Shown one piece after another: positions 44,201 to 53,070 of a DNA stretch of 64,000 bases; the first letter of the stretch is position 1, and each line of letters starts with the position of its first letter. Under the pieces are notes generated by a model. The model made no database searches. It was not told the DNA's origin and saw only the letters and a list, made by a program, of their open reading frames with translations. A program made the translations under genes and the position numbers. Source of the DNA: Streptomyces glomeratus (GTDB taxonomy: Bacteria > Actinomycetota > Actinomycetes > Streptomycetales > Streptomycetaceae); NCBI RefSeq assembly GCF_021462825.1, contig NZ_JAKEEB010000002.1:62001-126000 (forward strand), read 5' to 3'.

Positions 44201-44425
44201 GTAACCGCCCCCGAAGGAACCTTCGGCCACGGCCGCCTGGAGGGTGAGCATGACAAGTACGAAGAGGGCGAGGGCGTCGCCCACTCCGCCCACGAGCTGG
44301 GCGCTCCACAGCCGCCTCAGCTGCGGTCGGCGCAGCAGTGCGCGGACGGCGCGCTCGCGTGAATCTGCGACCAGGGCGTCGTCGGGGGCCGGATTGTGGG
44401 CCGTTGGCTGCTCGGCTCGCGTCAT
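41219..44425 (-). CDS. tmk: Thymidylate kinase fused to an N-terminal MFS-like membrane domain and a long coiled coil
   Basis: 1068-residue fusion. Residues 30-480 form an MFS-like domain with about 12 membrane segments. The dTMP kinase domain spans about 505-715, with P-loop LEGGDGAGKST near 515, the DR(Y) motif SDRYIDSSVAYQGAG near 598, and the lid region. It makes dTDP from dTMP for DNA synthesis. Then comes about 170 residues of Glu/Lys/Arg/Ala heptads (EEARRKAEEEARRKAEEE), a predicted coiled coil or single helix, and a tail with repeated ETAVLPP-type motifs. Such MFS-Tmk fusions are known in Streptomyces. The role of the membrane part is unknown. Confidence 0.93.
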   Translation of the reverse strand: MTRAEQPTAHNPAPDDALVADSRERAVRALLRRPQLRRLWSAQLVGGVGDALALFVLVMLTLQAAVAEGSFGGGYRGVAFAIATVFGARILATLLFGAVLLGPLTALTSQDGPLDRRWTMVGADGLRAAVLIVAPLWIDWTPGNAPVMLLVTAFVTGVAERFWTVCRESAAPALLPAPPLEGATVRPLPDHMDALRRLSLRTGFVAVPLAAAGLVLVSLLNNLLGAGVAWFSQHQAALPSYVAAGLFAASLSLVTSLQLPDTRTPRARSPLEGLRRPRTGGGVEKGRTGAIPLLVPACAAVAGAVSAAVAVSVLQAKDLDGGPVTYGLLVLALTGGTVVGIRTAPRVLPSLSRRRLLALAIAFTGVALLAGGLVPDVTTVLLILALAGVGAGVAANTGHTLLDQETEDHRRSRTTEHLHAVVRVFVALGVLVAPVVAAAIGPHRLQNGKFVFAHGGAAFTLMLVGALLLPVAALVLAKADDRSGVPLRHDLRDALRGGDDPVEAPAESGFFIALEGGDGAGKSTQAEALAEWIRAKGHEVVLTREPGATPVGKRLRSILLDVSSAGLSHRAEALLYAADRAEHVDTVVRPALERGAVVISDRYIDSSVAYQGAGRDLSPTEIARINRWATNGLVPHLTVLLDVAPETARERFTEAPDRLESEPAEFHARVRSGFLTLAAADPGRYLVVDAGQEPEAVTTVVRHRLDQLLPLSEAEVKAQEEARRKAEEEARRKAEEEAARKAEEERQERERREQLARLRAEEEERKRRELEEAQRREAERQAEEARQRAEEARRRAEEERARLLAEEQARAAEEARRKAQEEERRKQAEEEARLRAEAEERRLDKQRKAEEALLRAEEARRAAAEAAASAAAAASGPAASGPAGGGAGASGSRRGASRGSSVSPQDNETTVPTPLVAPPHASGGPADETAVLPPVRPGQGDAETTAQLPRPAEPQSNADETAVLPPVVPGAVDETAVLPPLRDGGAGDPADRVPPGFFRDERATPRPDGAEDRTRELPQMDTEGRPRRRPRPDWAEETPLDDLPTLADELLGPREDEGWDDDESGRRR

Positions 44426-44538
44426 GCTTTCAGCCTATCGGCAGCCACCGACAGCACGTGGCAGGCGCCCGAACGTGCGCACGCCCCGTCATCGAAATGA
44501 TGCCGGAGCGTGCGTTCCGCGGAGCGGAGAGGAGCCCG

Positions 44539-44558
44539 TGCGAGGCGTGCGCCTCGCA
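44539..44558 (-). terminator. Small hairpin after topA
   Basis: Arms TGCGAGGCG / CGCCTCGCA lie directly downstream of the topA stop codon (minus strand). The loop is only two to four bases, so this is a modest terminator candidate. Confidence 0.4.
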
Positions 44559-44568
44559 GGCCGTCCGC

Positions 44569-47421
44569 TCAGCCCTCGGCAGTGTCCTTCGCGGCCGCCG
44601 TCTTCGCGGCTGCGGTCGTCTTCGCCGCCGTGCTCTTCGCCGTCGTCTTCTTGGCGGCCGTCTTCTTGGCCGTCGTCTTCTTGGCGGCCGTCTTCTTCGC
44701 CGCCGTCGCCGTCGTCTTCTTGGCGGGCGCCTTCTTCGCGGTGGCCTTCTTCGCCGTCTTCTTGGCGGGCCCCTTGGCGCGCTTCTCCGCGAGCAGCTCG
44801 AAGCCGCGGTCCGGGGTGATGGTCTCGACGCTGTCGCCCGAGCGCAGGGTCGCGTTCGTCTCGCCGTCGGTGACGTACGGTCCGAAGCGGCCGTCCTTCA
44901 CGACGACGGGCTTCCCGCTGACCGGGTCCTCGCCCAGTTCCTTCAGCGGCGGCTTGGCGGCCGCGCGGCCACGCTGCTTGGGCTGGGCGTAGATCGCCAG
45001 CGCCTCCTCCAGCGTGATCGTGAAGAGCTGGTCCTCGGACTGCAGCGACCGCGAGTCCGTGCCCTTCTTCAGGTACGGGCCGTAGCGCCCGTTCTGCGCG
45101 GTGATCTCCTGCCCCTCGGCATCGGTGCCGACGACGCGCGGCAGGGACATCAGCCGCAGCGCGTCCTCGAGCGTCACCGTGTCCAGGGACATCGACTTGA
45201 ACAGCGAGGCCGTGCGCGGCTTGATCGCGTTCTTGCCCGTCTTCGGGGTGCCCTCGGGGAGGATCTCCGTGACGTACGGGCCGTAGCGGCCGTCCTTGGC
45301 GACGATCGGCCGGCCCGTCTCCGGGTCGGTGCCCAGCGGGCGCTCGCCGCTCGGCTTGGCAAGCAGTTCCTCGGCCAGCTCGACGGTCAGCTCGTCCGGC
45401 GCGAGGTCGGCCGGGATGTCGGCCCGCTGGTGCTCCTCGGCGTCCTTCTCGCCCCGCTCGATGTACGGGCCGTAGCGGCCGACCCGCAGCACGATGTCGT
45501 TGCCGACCGGGAACGAGGAGACCTCGCGGGCGTCGATCGCGCCCAGGTCGGTCACCAGTTCCTTGAGGCCGCCGAGGTGGTCGCCGTCGCCGTTCCCGGC
45601 GTCCGCGGCGACCCCTTCGACGGTGCCCTCGCCGAAGTAGAACCGCTTCAGCCACGGCACGGCCTGGGCCTCGCCGCGCGCGATGCGGTCGAGGTCGTCC
45701 TCCATCCTGGCGGTGAAGTCGTAGTCGACGAGGCGCCCGAAGTGCTTCTCCAGGAGGTTGACCACGGCGAAGGACAGGAAGGACGGCACGAGGGCCGTGC
45801 CCTTCTTGAACACATAGCCGCGGTCGAGAATCGTGCCGATGATCGACGCGTATGTCGACGGACGCCCGATCTCGCGCTCTTCCAGCTCCTTGACCAGCGA
45901 CGCCTCGGTGTAGCGAGCCGGCGGCTTGGTCGCGTGACCGTCGGCGGTGATCTCCTCGGCGGTCAGCGGGTCGCCCTGGGCGACCTGCGGCAGCCGGCGC
46001 TCGCGGTCGTCGAGCTCGGCGTTCGGGTCGTCGGCGCCCTCGACGTACGCCTTCAAAAAGCCGTGGAAGGTGATCGTCTTGCCGGACGCGCTGAACTCGG
46101 CGTCCCGGCCGTCGGCGGCGAGGCCACCGATGCGGACGGTGACCGAGTTGCCGGTGGCGTCCTTCATCTGGGAGGCGACGGTCCGCTTCCAGATCAGCTC
46201 GTACAGCTTGAACTGGTCGCCGGTCAGGCCCGTCTCCGCCGGGGTGCGGAAACGATCACCCGAAGGCCGGATCGCCTCGTGCGCCTCCTGGGCGTTCTTG
46301 ACCTTGGCCGCGTAGGTGCGCGGCTGCTCGGGCAGGTACTGGGCGCCGTACAGCTGGGTGACCTGGGCGCGGGCGGCGGCGATCGCCGTGTCGCTCAGGG
46401 TCGTGGAGTCCGTACGCATGTACGTGATGAAGCCGTTCTCGTACAGCTTCTGCGCGACCTGCATGGTGGCCTTGGCGCCGAAGCCGAGCTTGCGGCTGGC
46501 CTCCTGCTGCAGCGTCGTCGTACGGAACGGCGCGTACGGGGAGCGGCGGTACGGCTTGGACTCGACCGACCGGACGGAGAACCGGGTGTTCTCCAGGGCG
46601 GCGGCGAGCGCCCGGGCGTTCGCCTCGTCGAGGTGCAGCGTGTTCGCGGTCTTCAGCCGGCCGAGCGAGTCGAAGTCACGGCCCTGCGCGACGCGCTTGC
46701 CGTCGACCGTCGCGAGCCGTGCCACCAGCGTCGACGGGTCGGATGCGTCACCCGCGCGGCCGGTGCCGAAGATGCCGGTCAGGTCCCAGTACTCGGCGGA
46801 GCGGAACGCCATGCGCTCCCGCTCCCGCTCCACGACCAGGCGGGTCGCCACGGACTGGACGCGGCCCGCGGACAGACGCGGCATGACCTTCTTCCACAGG
46901 ACCGGCGAGACCTCGTAGCCGTAGAGGCGGTCGAGGATGCGGCGGGTCTCCTGGGCGTCCACGAGTCTCTGGTTCAGCTCGCGCGGATTGCGCACGGCCT
47001 GCTGGATCGCGTCCTTGGTGATCTCGTGGAAGACCATCCGCTTGACCGGGACCTTGGGCTTGAGCACCTCCTGGAGGTGCCAGGCGATGGCCTCGCCCTC
47101 GCGGTCCTCATCGGTGGCGAGGAAGAGCTCGTCGGAGTCGCGCAGCAAATCCTTGAGCTTCTTGACCTGCGCCTTCTTGTCGGCGTTGACGACGTAGATC
47201 GGCTGGAAGTCGTGTTCGACGTCCACGCCGAGGCGACGCACCTCACCCGTGTACTTCTCCGGCACCTCCGCGGCGCCGTTCGGAAGGTCGCGGATGTGCC
47301 CGACGCTCGCCTCGACGGTGTATCCGGGGCCGAGGTAGCCCTTGATCGTCTTCGCCTTGGCAGGCGACTCGACGATGACGAGTCGGCGACCGCCTTGTGC
47401 GGTCTCGCTGGTCGGGGACAA
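44569..47421 (-). CDS. topA: DNA topoisomerase I (type IA)
   Basis: 950-residue enzyme relaxing negative supercoils. The Toprim block is VIVESPAKAKTI with the acidic DEDREGEAIAWHL site near residue 110, and the catalytic tyrosine is in FITYMRTDSTTLS near residue 330. Several degenerate D4-type repeats (RYGPYVTE, RFGPYVTD) replace zinc fingers. The last 60 residues are a Lys/Ala/Thr tail (AKKT repeats), the actinobacterial element that boosts processivity. The start codon is TTG. Expression of topA is supercoiling-controlled in S. coelicolor. Confidence 0.96.
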   Translation of the reverse strand: MSPTSETAQGGRRLVIVESPAKAKTIKGYLGPGYTVEASVGHIRDLPNGAAEVPEKYTGEVRRLGVDVEHDFQPIYVVNADKKAQVKKLKDLLRDSDELFLATDEDREGEAIAWHLQEVLKPKVPVKRMVFHEITKDAIQQAVRNPRELNQRLVDAQETRRILDRLYGYEVSPVLWKKVMPRLSAGRVQSVATRLVVERERERMAFRSAEYWDLTGIFGTGRAGDASDPSTLVARLATVDGKRVAQGRDFDSLGRLKTANTLHLDEANARALAAALENTRFSVRSVESKPYRRSPYAPFRTTTLQQEASRKLGFGAKATMQVAQKLYENGFITYMRTDSTTLSDTAIAAARAQVTQLYGAQYLPEQPRTYAAKVKNAQEAHEAIRPSGDRFRTPAETGLTGDQFKLYELIWKRTVASQMKDATGNSVTVRIGGLAADGRDAEFSASGKTITFHGFLKAYVEGADDPNAELDDRERRLPQVAQGDPLTAEEITADGHATKPPARYTEASLVKELEEREIGRPSTYASIIGTILDRGYVFKKGTALVPSFLSFAVVNLLEKHFGRLVDYDFTARMEDDLDRIARGEAQAVPWLKRFYFGEGTVEGVAADAGNGDGDHLGGLKELVTDLGAIDAREVSSFPVGNDIVLRVGRYGPYIERGEKDAEEHQRADIPADLAPDELTVELAEELLAKPSGERPLGTDPETGRPIVAKDGRYGPYVTEILPEGTPKTGKNAIKPRTASLFKSMSLDTVTLEDALRLMSLPRVVGTDAEGQEITAQNGRYGPYLKKGTDSRSLQSEDQLFTITLEEALAIYAQPKQRGRAAAKPPLKELGEDPVSGKPVVVKDGRFGPYVTDGETNATLRSGDSVETITPDRGFELLAEKRAKGPAKKTAKKATAKKAPAKKTTATAAKKTAAKKTTAKKTAAKKTTAKSTAAKTTAAAKTAAAKDTAEG

Positions 47422-47675
47422 CTTCGCTCTTCTCTCCGGTCGACTGGGGCCTCCCCAGGCCTTCGCCCCGGGGTCGGGTCATGGTGACGCTGCGGAGTGT
47501 GACGGTACAGCCCGCCCCCGTGTCAAACGGGAAAAGCCCGCAACGGCCACTCGAACGGTAACCCGACTACCGGCATTCCTGCCGCCCGGAGTCGCCGACA
47601 GCCCTTTGGGCCCTATCCGGAGGGTGATCCCCCAGTTACCGCCGTCCTGTCGGCCTACGGCCGCGAACGGTGATG

Positions 47676-47873
47676 TCAGAGGCGCGTGAAGCACCAGGCG
47701 CCGGCAGCGAGCGCGGCCAGCGCGGCGAGGCTCGCCAGGGCGGCGGATGCGATGCGGCTCACACCCTCGGCGACGGGTTCGCGGCGGTGCAGCCGGGTCG
47801 CGGTCCAGGTCAGCAGTCCGGCCCCGAACAGGGCGAACACCGTACCCGCGAAGATCGCCGGTCCGCTCTCCAT
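47676..47873 (-). CDS. Small membrane protein, function unknown
   Basis: 65-residue protein with two hydrophobic segments: IFAGTVFALFGAGLLTWTATRL and ASLAALAALAAGAWCF. I start at ATG 47873, which follows CGGAGGCA and gives MESGPAIFAG. The frame continues to 48251, but that part overlaps tandem repeats and lacks a plausible start. It lies between topA and a methyltransferase gene on the same strand. I recall a small membrane gene at this place in other Streptomyces. Confidence 0.68.
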   Translation of the reverse strand: MESGPAIFAGTVFALFGAGLLTWTATRLHRREPVAEGVSRIASAALASLAALAALAAGAWCFTRL

Positions 47874-48253
47874 GCCCGTTGCCTCCGCTCCTGGCGCTGC
47901 CCTGGGACGGGAGGCTGACACATCCGGGAAGCATGCGCGCGAACCTGGAGTGAACGCACGGCGGACGACCCGCCCTACGTCCCCTACGCGCCCCCCTGGT
48001 CCGGCTTCGAGAGGGCTCGGCGCACGCAATAGATGTTGGCCGGTTTCACGTCCCCGCTCCCGCCCCGGCCCGCGGCCCACCGCACGCACGGCGAGAATGC
48101 CGAGCCCCGCCGAGGCCCACGCGGACCCGAACCGGCCCGAGCGGACCCGAACCGGCCGAGCGGATGCGAACCGGCCGAGCGGATGCGAACCGGCCGGAGC
48201 GGACGCGCACCGGCCGGAGCGCGTCCGGCGCGGGGGCGCCGTGCGCGCCACCG
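47874..48253. other. 380-bp intergenic region with tandem repeats, no gene seen
   Basis: The right half is filled by the 19-20 bp repeat array at 48121-48218. The left half shows no conserved frame on either strand. Confidence 0.5.
48121..48218. repeat. Five 19-20 bp tandem repeats
   Basis: Units begin GCGGACCCGAACCGGCC and differ at one to three positions. They lie at 48121-48140, 48141-48159, 48160-48178, 48179-48198 and 48199-48218. The array sits just beyond the 3' end of the methyltransferase gene. Unit count is likely to vary. Confidence 0.9.
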
Positions 48254-49774
48254 TTATCGCGCCGGTTCCAGGAAACCCTGCTCGACCAGCAGCCGGATCT
48301 GTGCGGGGGTTCGGTCGCGCAGCAAGACGGGGTCCTCGCCGACGAGTTGGGCGATGGCGTCCAGGATCCGCCCCGCGCTCAGCGTGCCGTCGCAGACGCC
48401 GGCGAAGCCCGCACCGACCGTGTCCACCCTGGTGGCACGCCGCATCCCACGGTTCTGACGCAGCACCACATGCTCGGGGTCTTCCGCGCCGGGCAGCCCG
48501 ACCTGCTCCTGGACCACTTCGGCGGCGAGCCTGAAGTGCCCGGCGAGCAGGGCCGCGTCATCGTGCTCCCGCAGGTAGTCGATGCGGTCGAAGTGCGCCC
48601 GCACCGTGTTGCCGAGCGGCTGTTCGACGGGGTGCGGCCACTCCTCGACCGTGATCGACGGGTCGGCGGCGTCCGTCCGGTGCAGCGCGATCCACCCGAA
48701 GCCCACCGCCCGCACCTTGCGCGCCTCGAACTCGTCCAGCCAGGCGTCGTACCTCGCCTGGTACTCCGCCGTGTCGCTGCGGTGGTCGCCCGCGTCCCGC
48801 AGCCACAACTCGGCGTACTGCGTGACGTCCTGGACCTCGCGCTGCACGATCCAGGCGTCGCAGCCGCGTGGCACCCACGAGCGCAGCCGGTCCTGCCAGT
48901 CCTCCCCCTCGACGTGCTGCCAGTTGGCGAGGAACTGCGCGAACCCGCCCCTGTTCAGCCGCTCCCCCGACTGCTGAACGAGCGTGCGGCACAGATCGTC
49001 CCCGCCCATACCGCCGTCGCGGTAGGTGAGCCGCGCGCCCGGCGAGATCACGAAGGGCGGATTGGAGACGATCAGGTCGTAGGTCTCGTCGTCCCGGATC
49101 GGCTCGAACAGCGAGCCCTGGCGCAGGTCCGCCGCCGGGGCGCCGGACAGCGCCAGGGTCAGCGCCGCGATGTGCAGGGCACGCGGGTTGACGTCGGTCG
49201 CGGTCACGCGCGTGGCGTGCTGGGCGGCGTGCAGCGCCTGGATCCCCGAACCCGTGCCGAGATCGAGAGCGGAACCGGCGGGGGTGCGTACGGTGATCCC
49301 GGCGAGGGTGGTGGAGGCGCCGCCGACGCCCAGGACGACCTGCTCGTCCCGGCTGCCGATGCCGCCCGCCCCGCCGACCGCGCACCCCAGGTCGGAGACG
49401 ATGAACCAGTCCTCGTCACCGGATCCGCCGTACGGCCGGACATCCACCGTCGCGGCGAGTTCGCCGCCTCCGGTGCGCAGCAGCCAGCCGGCCTCCACGC
49501 ACGCGTCGACGGGCAGGACACGCTCCACGCGCGCGTGCGGCACGGGCTGTTGCAGCAGGAACAGCCGCACGAGGGTCTCCAGGGGAGTGTCCCCGCGTGT
49601 GGCCCGGAGCGCGGGCACGGTCTCGCTCCGGGCGAGCGCCGCATACGCGGGCGCACCGAGCAGTTCGAGCAGCCCGTCGGCGGTGAAGGAGGCCGCCAGC
49701 AGGGCGTCCCGCAGCCGTGCGGTGACATCGGCGCGATCGGTGGAGGGCAGCGTGGACAGACTGGAGTTACTCAC
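48254..49774 (-). CDS. Class I SAM-dependent methyltransferase (DUF7059-type N-terminus)
   Basis: 506-residue protein. The N-terminal 130 residues form a small domain of unknown function, then a Rossmann fold: SALDLGTGSGIQALHAAQHATRVTATDVNPRALHIAAL, with the N6/N5-type motif SNPPFVISPG near residue 235. NPP(F/Y) methylases act on rRNA, protein glutamine or bases; the target here is unknown. The C-terminal 130 residues resemble a winged helix and end LLVEQGFLEPAR. GTG 49774 follows GGGGGAC; ATG 49783 is an alternative. Confidence 0.88.
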   Translation of the reverse strand: MSNSSLSTLPSTDRADVTARLRDALLAASFTADGLLELLGAPAYAALARSETVPALRATRGDTPLETLVRLFLLQQPVPHARVERVLPVDACVEAGWLLRTGGGELAATVDVRPYGGSGDEDWFIVSDLGCAVGGAGGIGSRDEQVVLGVGGASTTLAGITVRTPAGSALDLGTGSGIQALHAAQHATRVTATDVNPRALHIAALTLALSGAPAADLRQGSLFEPIRDDETYDLIVSNPPFVISPGARLTYRDGGMGGDDLCRTLVQQSGERLNRGGFAQFLANWQHVEGEDWQDRLRSWVPRGCDAWIVQREVQDVTQYAELWLRDAGDHRSDTAEYQARYDAWLDEFEARKVRAVGFGWIALHRTDAADPSITVEEWPHPVEQPLGNTVRAHFDRIDYLREHDDAALLAGHFRLAAEVVQEQVGLPGAEDPEHVVLRQNRGMRRATRVDTVGAGFAGVCDGTLSAGRILDAIAQLVGEDPVLLRDRTPAQIRLLVEQGFLEPAR

Positions 49775-49838
49775 GTCCCCCATTGTGGCTCGGGGAGACC
49801 GGCCCCCACCGCAGCTCCGGGTACCCGAAACGCGCCGT

Positions 49839-50429
49839 TCAGCCGGCCGTCGCCGGGGCCGAGGCGGACGTGGAGGCGCTCTTGCAGCTCGCCTGCTTCG
49901 CCATCGCCGCGCCGACCTCGCCCGCCTCCAGCTGCTTGAGCGCGTCGTTCCCGCTCTTGCTCAGCTTGTCGAGCTGGGTCGCGATCCCCTTGAGCCCGTC
50001 GGCGAACTTCGCCTGGTCCTTCGTGACCAGCCCGTCCACCTGCTTCTTGAGCTCGGCGTACGCCGTGGAGATGCCGTCGAGCTCCTTGACCGCGTTCTTC
50101 TGCTTGGTCGCGCCGTTGTCGACCTCGGGCGCGCCGGCCCGCTGAACGGCCGCGCCGATCGCCTTGTAGGCGTCGGACATGTCCTGGAACGCCTGGGAGT
50201 CCGTCTTCCGGACCTGCTCGGGGGTGCTGTTGTCCGAGGTCTGCTTCTGGATCGAGGTGCTGGCGTCCGCGATCTTCTTCGCCTGGGGCTGCACCGCGTC
50301 GCAGACCTGCTTGGCCCAGGAGCCGAGCTTGTCGTCGCTTGCGCTGCTCTTGCCGTCGCTGGTGCACCCCGACAGCGCCAGTACCAGTACCGCACCGCCG
50401 GACAGTGCGGCCGCGAGCTTCTTGTTCAC
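49839..50429 (-). CDS. Small secreted lipoprotein, function unknown
   Basis: 196-residue lipoprotein. VNKKLAAALSGGAVLVLALSGC is the lipobox signal, cut before Cys22. The mature protein is helical and Lys/Asp-rich, with two further cysteines (QVCDAV and ASCKSA) that may pair. GTG 50429 has GGAAGGGA upstream; ATG 50447 is an alternative that adds six residues. It resembles small Streptomyces lipoproteins of unknown role. Confidence 0.8.
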   Translation of the reverse strand: MNKKLAAALSGGAVLVLALSGCTSDGKSSASDDKLGSWAKQVCDAVQPQAKKIADASTSIQKQTSDNSTPEQVRKTDSQAFQDMSDAYKAIGAAVQRAGAPEVDNGATKQKNAVKELDGISTAYAELKKQVDGLVTKDQAKFADGLKGIATQLDKLSKSGNDALKQLEAGEVGAAMAKQASCKSASTSASAPATAG

Positions 50430-50577
50430 CGGATTGGTCCCTTCCATGGCTCTCTCGGCCCCGGAAGATACACGCCAACCGGGCGACACCCGCGTGGCGA
50501 TTGTCGCCGATGACCGCTCTTGCAGTCATTTACACCAAGAGAGAGAAGGGTCACGCAGAGGTGCACGAACACGGACA

Positions 50578-50619
50578 GGGCGGGCGTACGGGCTCTCGAT
50601 GAGCGCCGTACGCCCGCCC
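50578..50619 (-). terminator. Strong hairpin terminator after hppA
   Basis: Perfect 14-bp arms GGGCGGGCGTACGG / CCGTACGCCCGCCC, about 50 bp beyond the hppA stop on the minus strand, separating hppA from the lipoprotein gene. Confidence 0.82.
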
Positions 50620-50667
50620 CTTTGTCCCGTACCTGGCCAGGCGGAAGAGCGGGTGCCGTGCGGCCGG

Positions 50668-53070
50668 CTACGAAACCACCGCCGCATCGGGGGACTTGGA
50701 GACCCGCTCGGCGTTGTCTTCGTCACCCACGGCGATCCCCCGCCGCTTGGACATGTACACCGCACCCACGATCACGATCAGGGCGAGGATCGCGATCCCG
50801 AGCCGTACGCCGAGGCTCTTGTCGCTGCCGTACGAGAACTTGATGACCGCCGGCGCGATGAGCAGCGACACCAGGTTCATCACCTTCAGCAGCGGGTTGA
50901 TCGCAGGGCCCGCGGTGTCCTTGAAGGGGTCGCCGACCGTGTCGCCGATGACCGTCGCGGCATGCGCCTCGCTGCCCTTGCCGCCGTGGTGCCCGTCCTC
51001 GACGAGCTTCTTGGCGTTGTCCCAGGCACCTCCTGAGTTGGCGAGGAAGACCGCCATCAGCGTGCCGGTGCCGATCGCACCCGCGAGGTACGCGCCGAGC
51101 GCACCGACACCCAGCGTGAACCCGACGGCGATGGGCGCCATCACCGCGAGCAGACCGGGGGTGGCCAGCTCTCTGAGGGCGTCCTTGGTGCAGATGTCCA
51201 CGACCCGGCCGTACTCCGGCTTCTCCGTGTAGTCCATGATCCCGGGCTTCTCACGGAACTGCCGCCGCACCTCGAAGACCACCGCCCCCGCCGACCGCGA
51301 CACGGCGTTGATGGCCAGCCCCGAGAACAGGAAGACCACCGCCGCGCCCACGACGAGGCCGACCAGGTTGTTGGGCTGCGAGATGTCCATGACCAGGTTC
51401 ATCGGTCCGCCGCTGCCGACCTTCTCGCCCACGTCCTGTGCGGCCGTGGTGATCGCGTCGCGGTACGAGCCGAAGAGCGCCGAGGCCGCGAGGACGGCGG
51501 TGGCGATGGCGATGCCCTTGGTGATCGCCTTGGTGGTGTTGCCCACGGCGTCCAGGTCGGTGAGCACCTGCGCGCCCGCGCCCTGGACGTCACCGGACAT
51601 CTCGGCGATGCCCTGCGCGTTGTCGGAGACCGGGCCGAAGGTGTCCATGGCGACGATCACACCGACCGTGGTGAGCAGCCCCGTGCCGGCCAGTGCGACC
51701 GCGAACAGGGCGAGCATGATCGACGTGCCGCCCAGCAGGAACGCCCCGTACACCCCGAACCCGATCAGCAGCGCGGTGTACACGGCCGACTCCAGGCCGA
51801 TGGAGATACCGGCGAGGACGACGGTGGCGGGGCCGGTCAGCGAGGTCTTGCCGATGTCCCGCACGGGGCGCCGGCTGGTCTCGGTGAAGTAGCCGGTCAG
51901 CTGCTGGATCAGCGCGGCGAGCACGATACCGATGGCCACCGCGACGAGCGCGAGAATCCGCGGGTCGCCGTCCTTGGCCCGGATCGCCGCGTCGGAGACG
52001 CCCTTGAGATCGGCGTACCTCGACGGCAGATAGGTGAAGACCGCAGCGGCGACCAGCGCCAGCGAGATCACCGCCGAGATGAAGAAGCCCCGGTTGATCG
52101 CGGACATGCCACTGCGGTCGGCCCGCCGCGGCGCCACCGCGAAGATGCCGATCATCGCGGTCACGACCCCGATCGCGGGCACGATCAGCGGGAACGCCAG
52201 GCCCGAGTTGCCGAACGCCGCCTTGCCGAGGATGAGTGCGGCCACCAGCGTCACCGCGTATGACTCGAAGAGGTCGGCCGCCATGCCCGCACAGTCGCCG
52301 ACGTTGTCGCCCACGTTGTCGGCGATGGTCGCGGCATTGCGCGGGTCGTCCTCCGGAATGCCCTGTTCGACCTTGCCGACCAGGTCGGCGCCGACGTCGG
52401 CGGCCTTGGTGAAGATGCCGCCTCCGACACGCATGAACATGGCGATCAGAGCCGCGCCGAGACCGAAGCCCTCGAGGACCTTCGGGGCGTTCGCCGCGTA
52501 CACCAGCACCACGCAGGAGGCGCCCAGCAGACCGAGCCCCACCGTGAACATGCCGACGACGCCGCCCGTGCGGAAAGCGATCTTCATGGCCCGGTGCGAG
52601 ACGGTGGTGAGGTCCTTTTCGGGCTCGCCCTTCGCCGGGGTCGCCTCGCGTGCCGCGGCCGCGACCCGCACATTGCTGCGTACGGCCAGCCACATGCCGA
52701 TATAACCGGTCGCCGCCGAGAACGCCGCACCGATCAGGAAGAACACCGACCGTCCGGCACGCTGATTCCAGTCGTCCGCAGGCAGCAGCATGAGCAGGAA
52801 GAACACGACCACGGCGAATACGCCGAGCGTGCGCAGCTGACGGGCCAGATAGGCGTTGGCGCCTTCCTGGACCGCCGCGGCGATCTTTCTCATGCTGTCG
52901 GTGCCCTCGCCCGCCGCGAGCACCTGGCGCACCAGAATCCCGGCGACCACGAGGGCCGCGAGCGCGACCGCACCGATGACGATCACGATCAGGCGGTTGC
53001 TGCCGGTCAGTACTGCCGCTGCGAGGGTTGTGGGGTGATCAAACTGTTGAGGGGTAAAAAGCCCCGCCAT
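50668..53070 (-). CDS. hppA: Membrane-bound H+-translocating pyrophosphatase (K+-independent type)
   Basis: 800-residue pump with about 16 membrane segments that uses PPi hydrolysis to move protons out. Substrate site: DVGADLVGKVEQGIPEDDPRNAATIADNVGDNVGDCAGMAADLFESYAVT. The sequence GNTTKAITKG has lysine where K+-dependent pumps have alanine (GNTTAA), so this is a K+-independent, proton-pumping type. Excellent ribosome site AAGGAGG before ATG 53070. The two pyrophosphatases in the window (ppa and hppA) may share PPi. A candidate -10 box TACAAT lies at 53118-53113. Confidence 0.96.
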   Translation of the reverse strand: MAGLFTPQQFDHPTTLAAAVLTGSNRLIVIVIGAVALAALVVAGILVRQVLAAGEGTDSMRKIAAAVQEGANAYLARQLRTLGVFAVVVFFLLMLLPADDWNQRAGRSVFFLIGAAFSAATGYIGMWLAVRSNVRVAAAAREATPAKGEPEKDLTTVSHRAMKIAFRTGGVVGMFTVGLGLLGASCVVLVYAANAPKVLEGFGLGAALIAMFMRVGGGIFTKAADVGADLVGKVEQGIPEDDPRNAATIADNVGDNVGDCAGMAADLFESYAVTLVAALILGKAAFGNSGLAFPLIVPAIGVVTAMIGIFAVAPRRADRSGMSAINRGFFISAVISLALVAAAVFTYLPSRYADLKGVSDAAIRAKDGDPRILALVAVAIGIVLAALIQQLTGYFTETSRRPVRDIGKTSLTGPATVVLAGISIGLESAVYTALLIGFGVYGAFLLGGTSIMLALFAVALAGTGLLTTVGVIVAMDTFGPVSDNAQGIAEMSGDVQGAGAQVLTDLDAVGNTTKAITKGIAIATAVLAASALFGSYRDAITTAAQDVGEKVGSGGPMNLVMDISQPNNLVGLVVGAAVVFLFSGLAINAVSRSAGAVVFEVRRQFREKPGIMDYTEKPEYGRVVDICTKDALRELATPGLLAVMAPIAVGFTLGVGALGAYLAGAIGTGTLMAVFLANSGGAWDNAKKLVEDGHHGGKGSEAHAATVIGDTVGDPFKDTAGPAINPLLKVMNLVSLLIAPAVIKFSYGSDKSLGVRLGIAILALIVIVGAVYMSKRRGIAVGDEDNAERVSKSPDAAVVS

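Noticed and set aside
44338..47487. A 1049-codon plus-strand frame opposite topA
   Set aside because: Shadow of topA; the topA frame has all catalytic motifs.
9343..48218. CRISPR array
   Set aside because: The repeats seen are short contiguous tandem units without spacers, and no cas gene is present.
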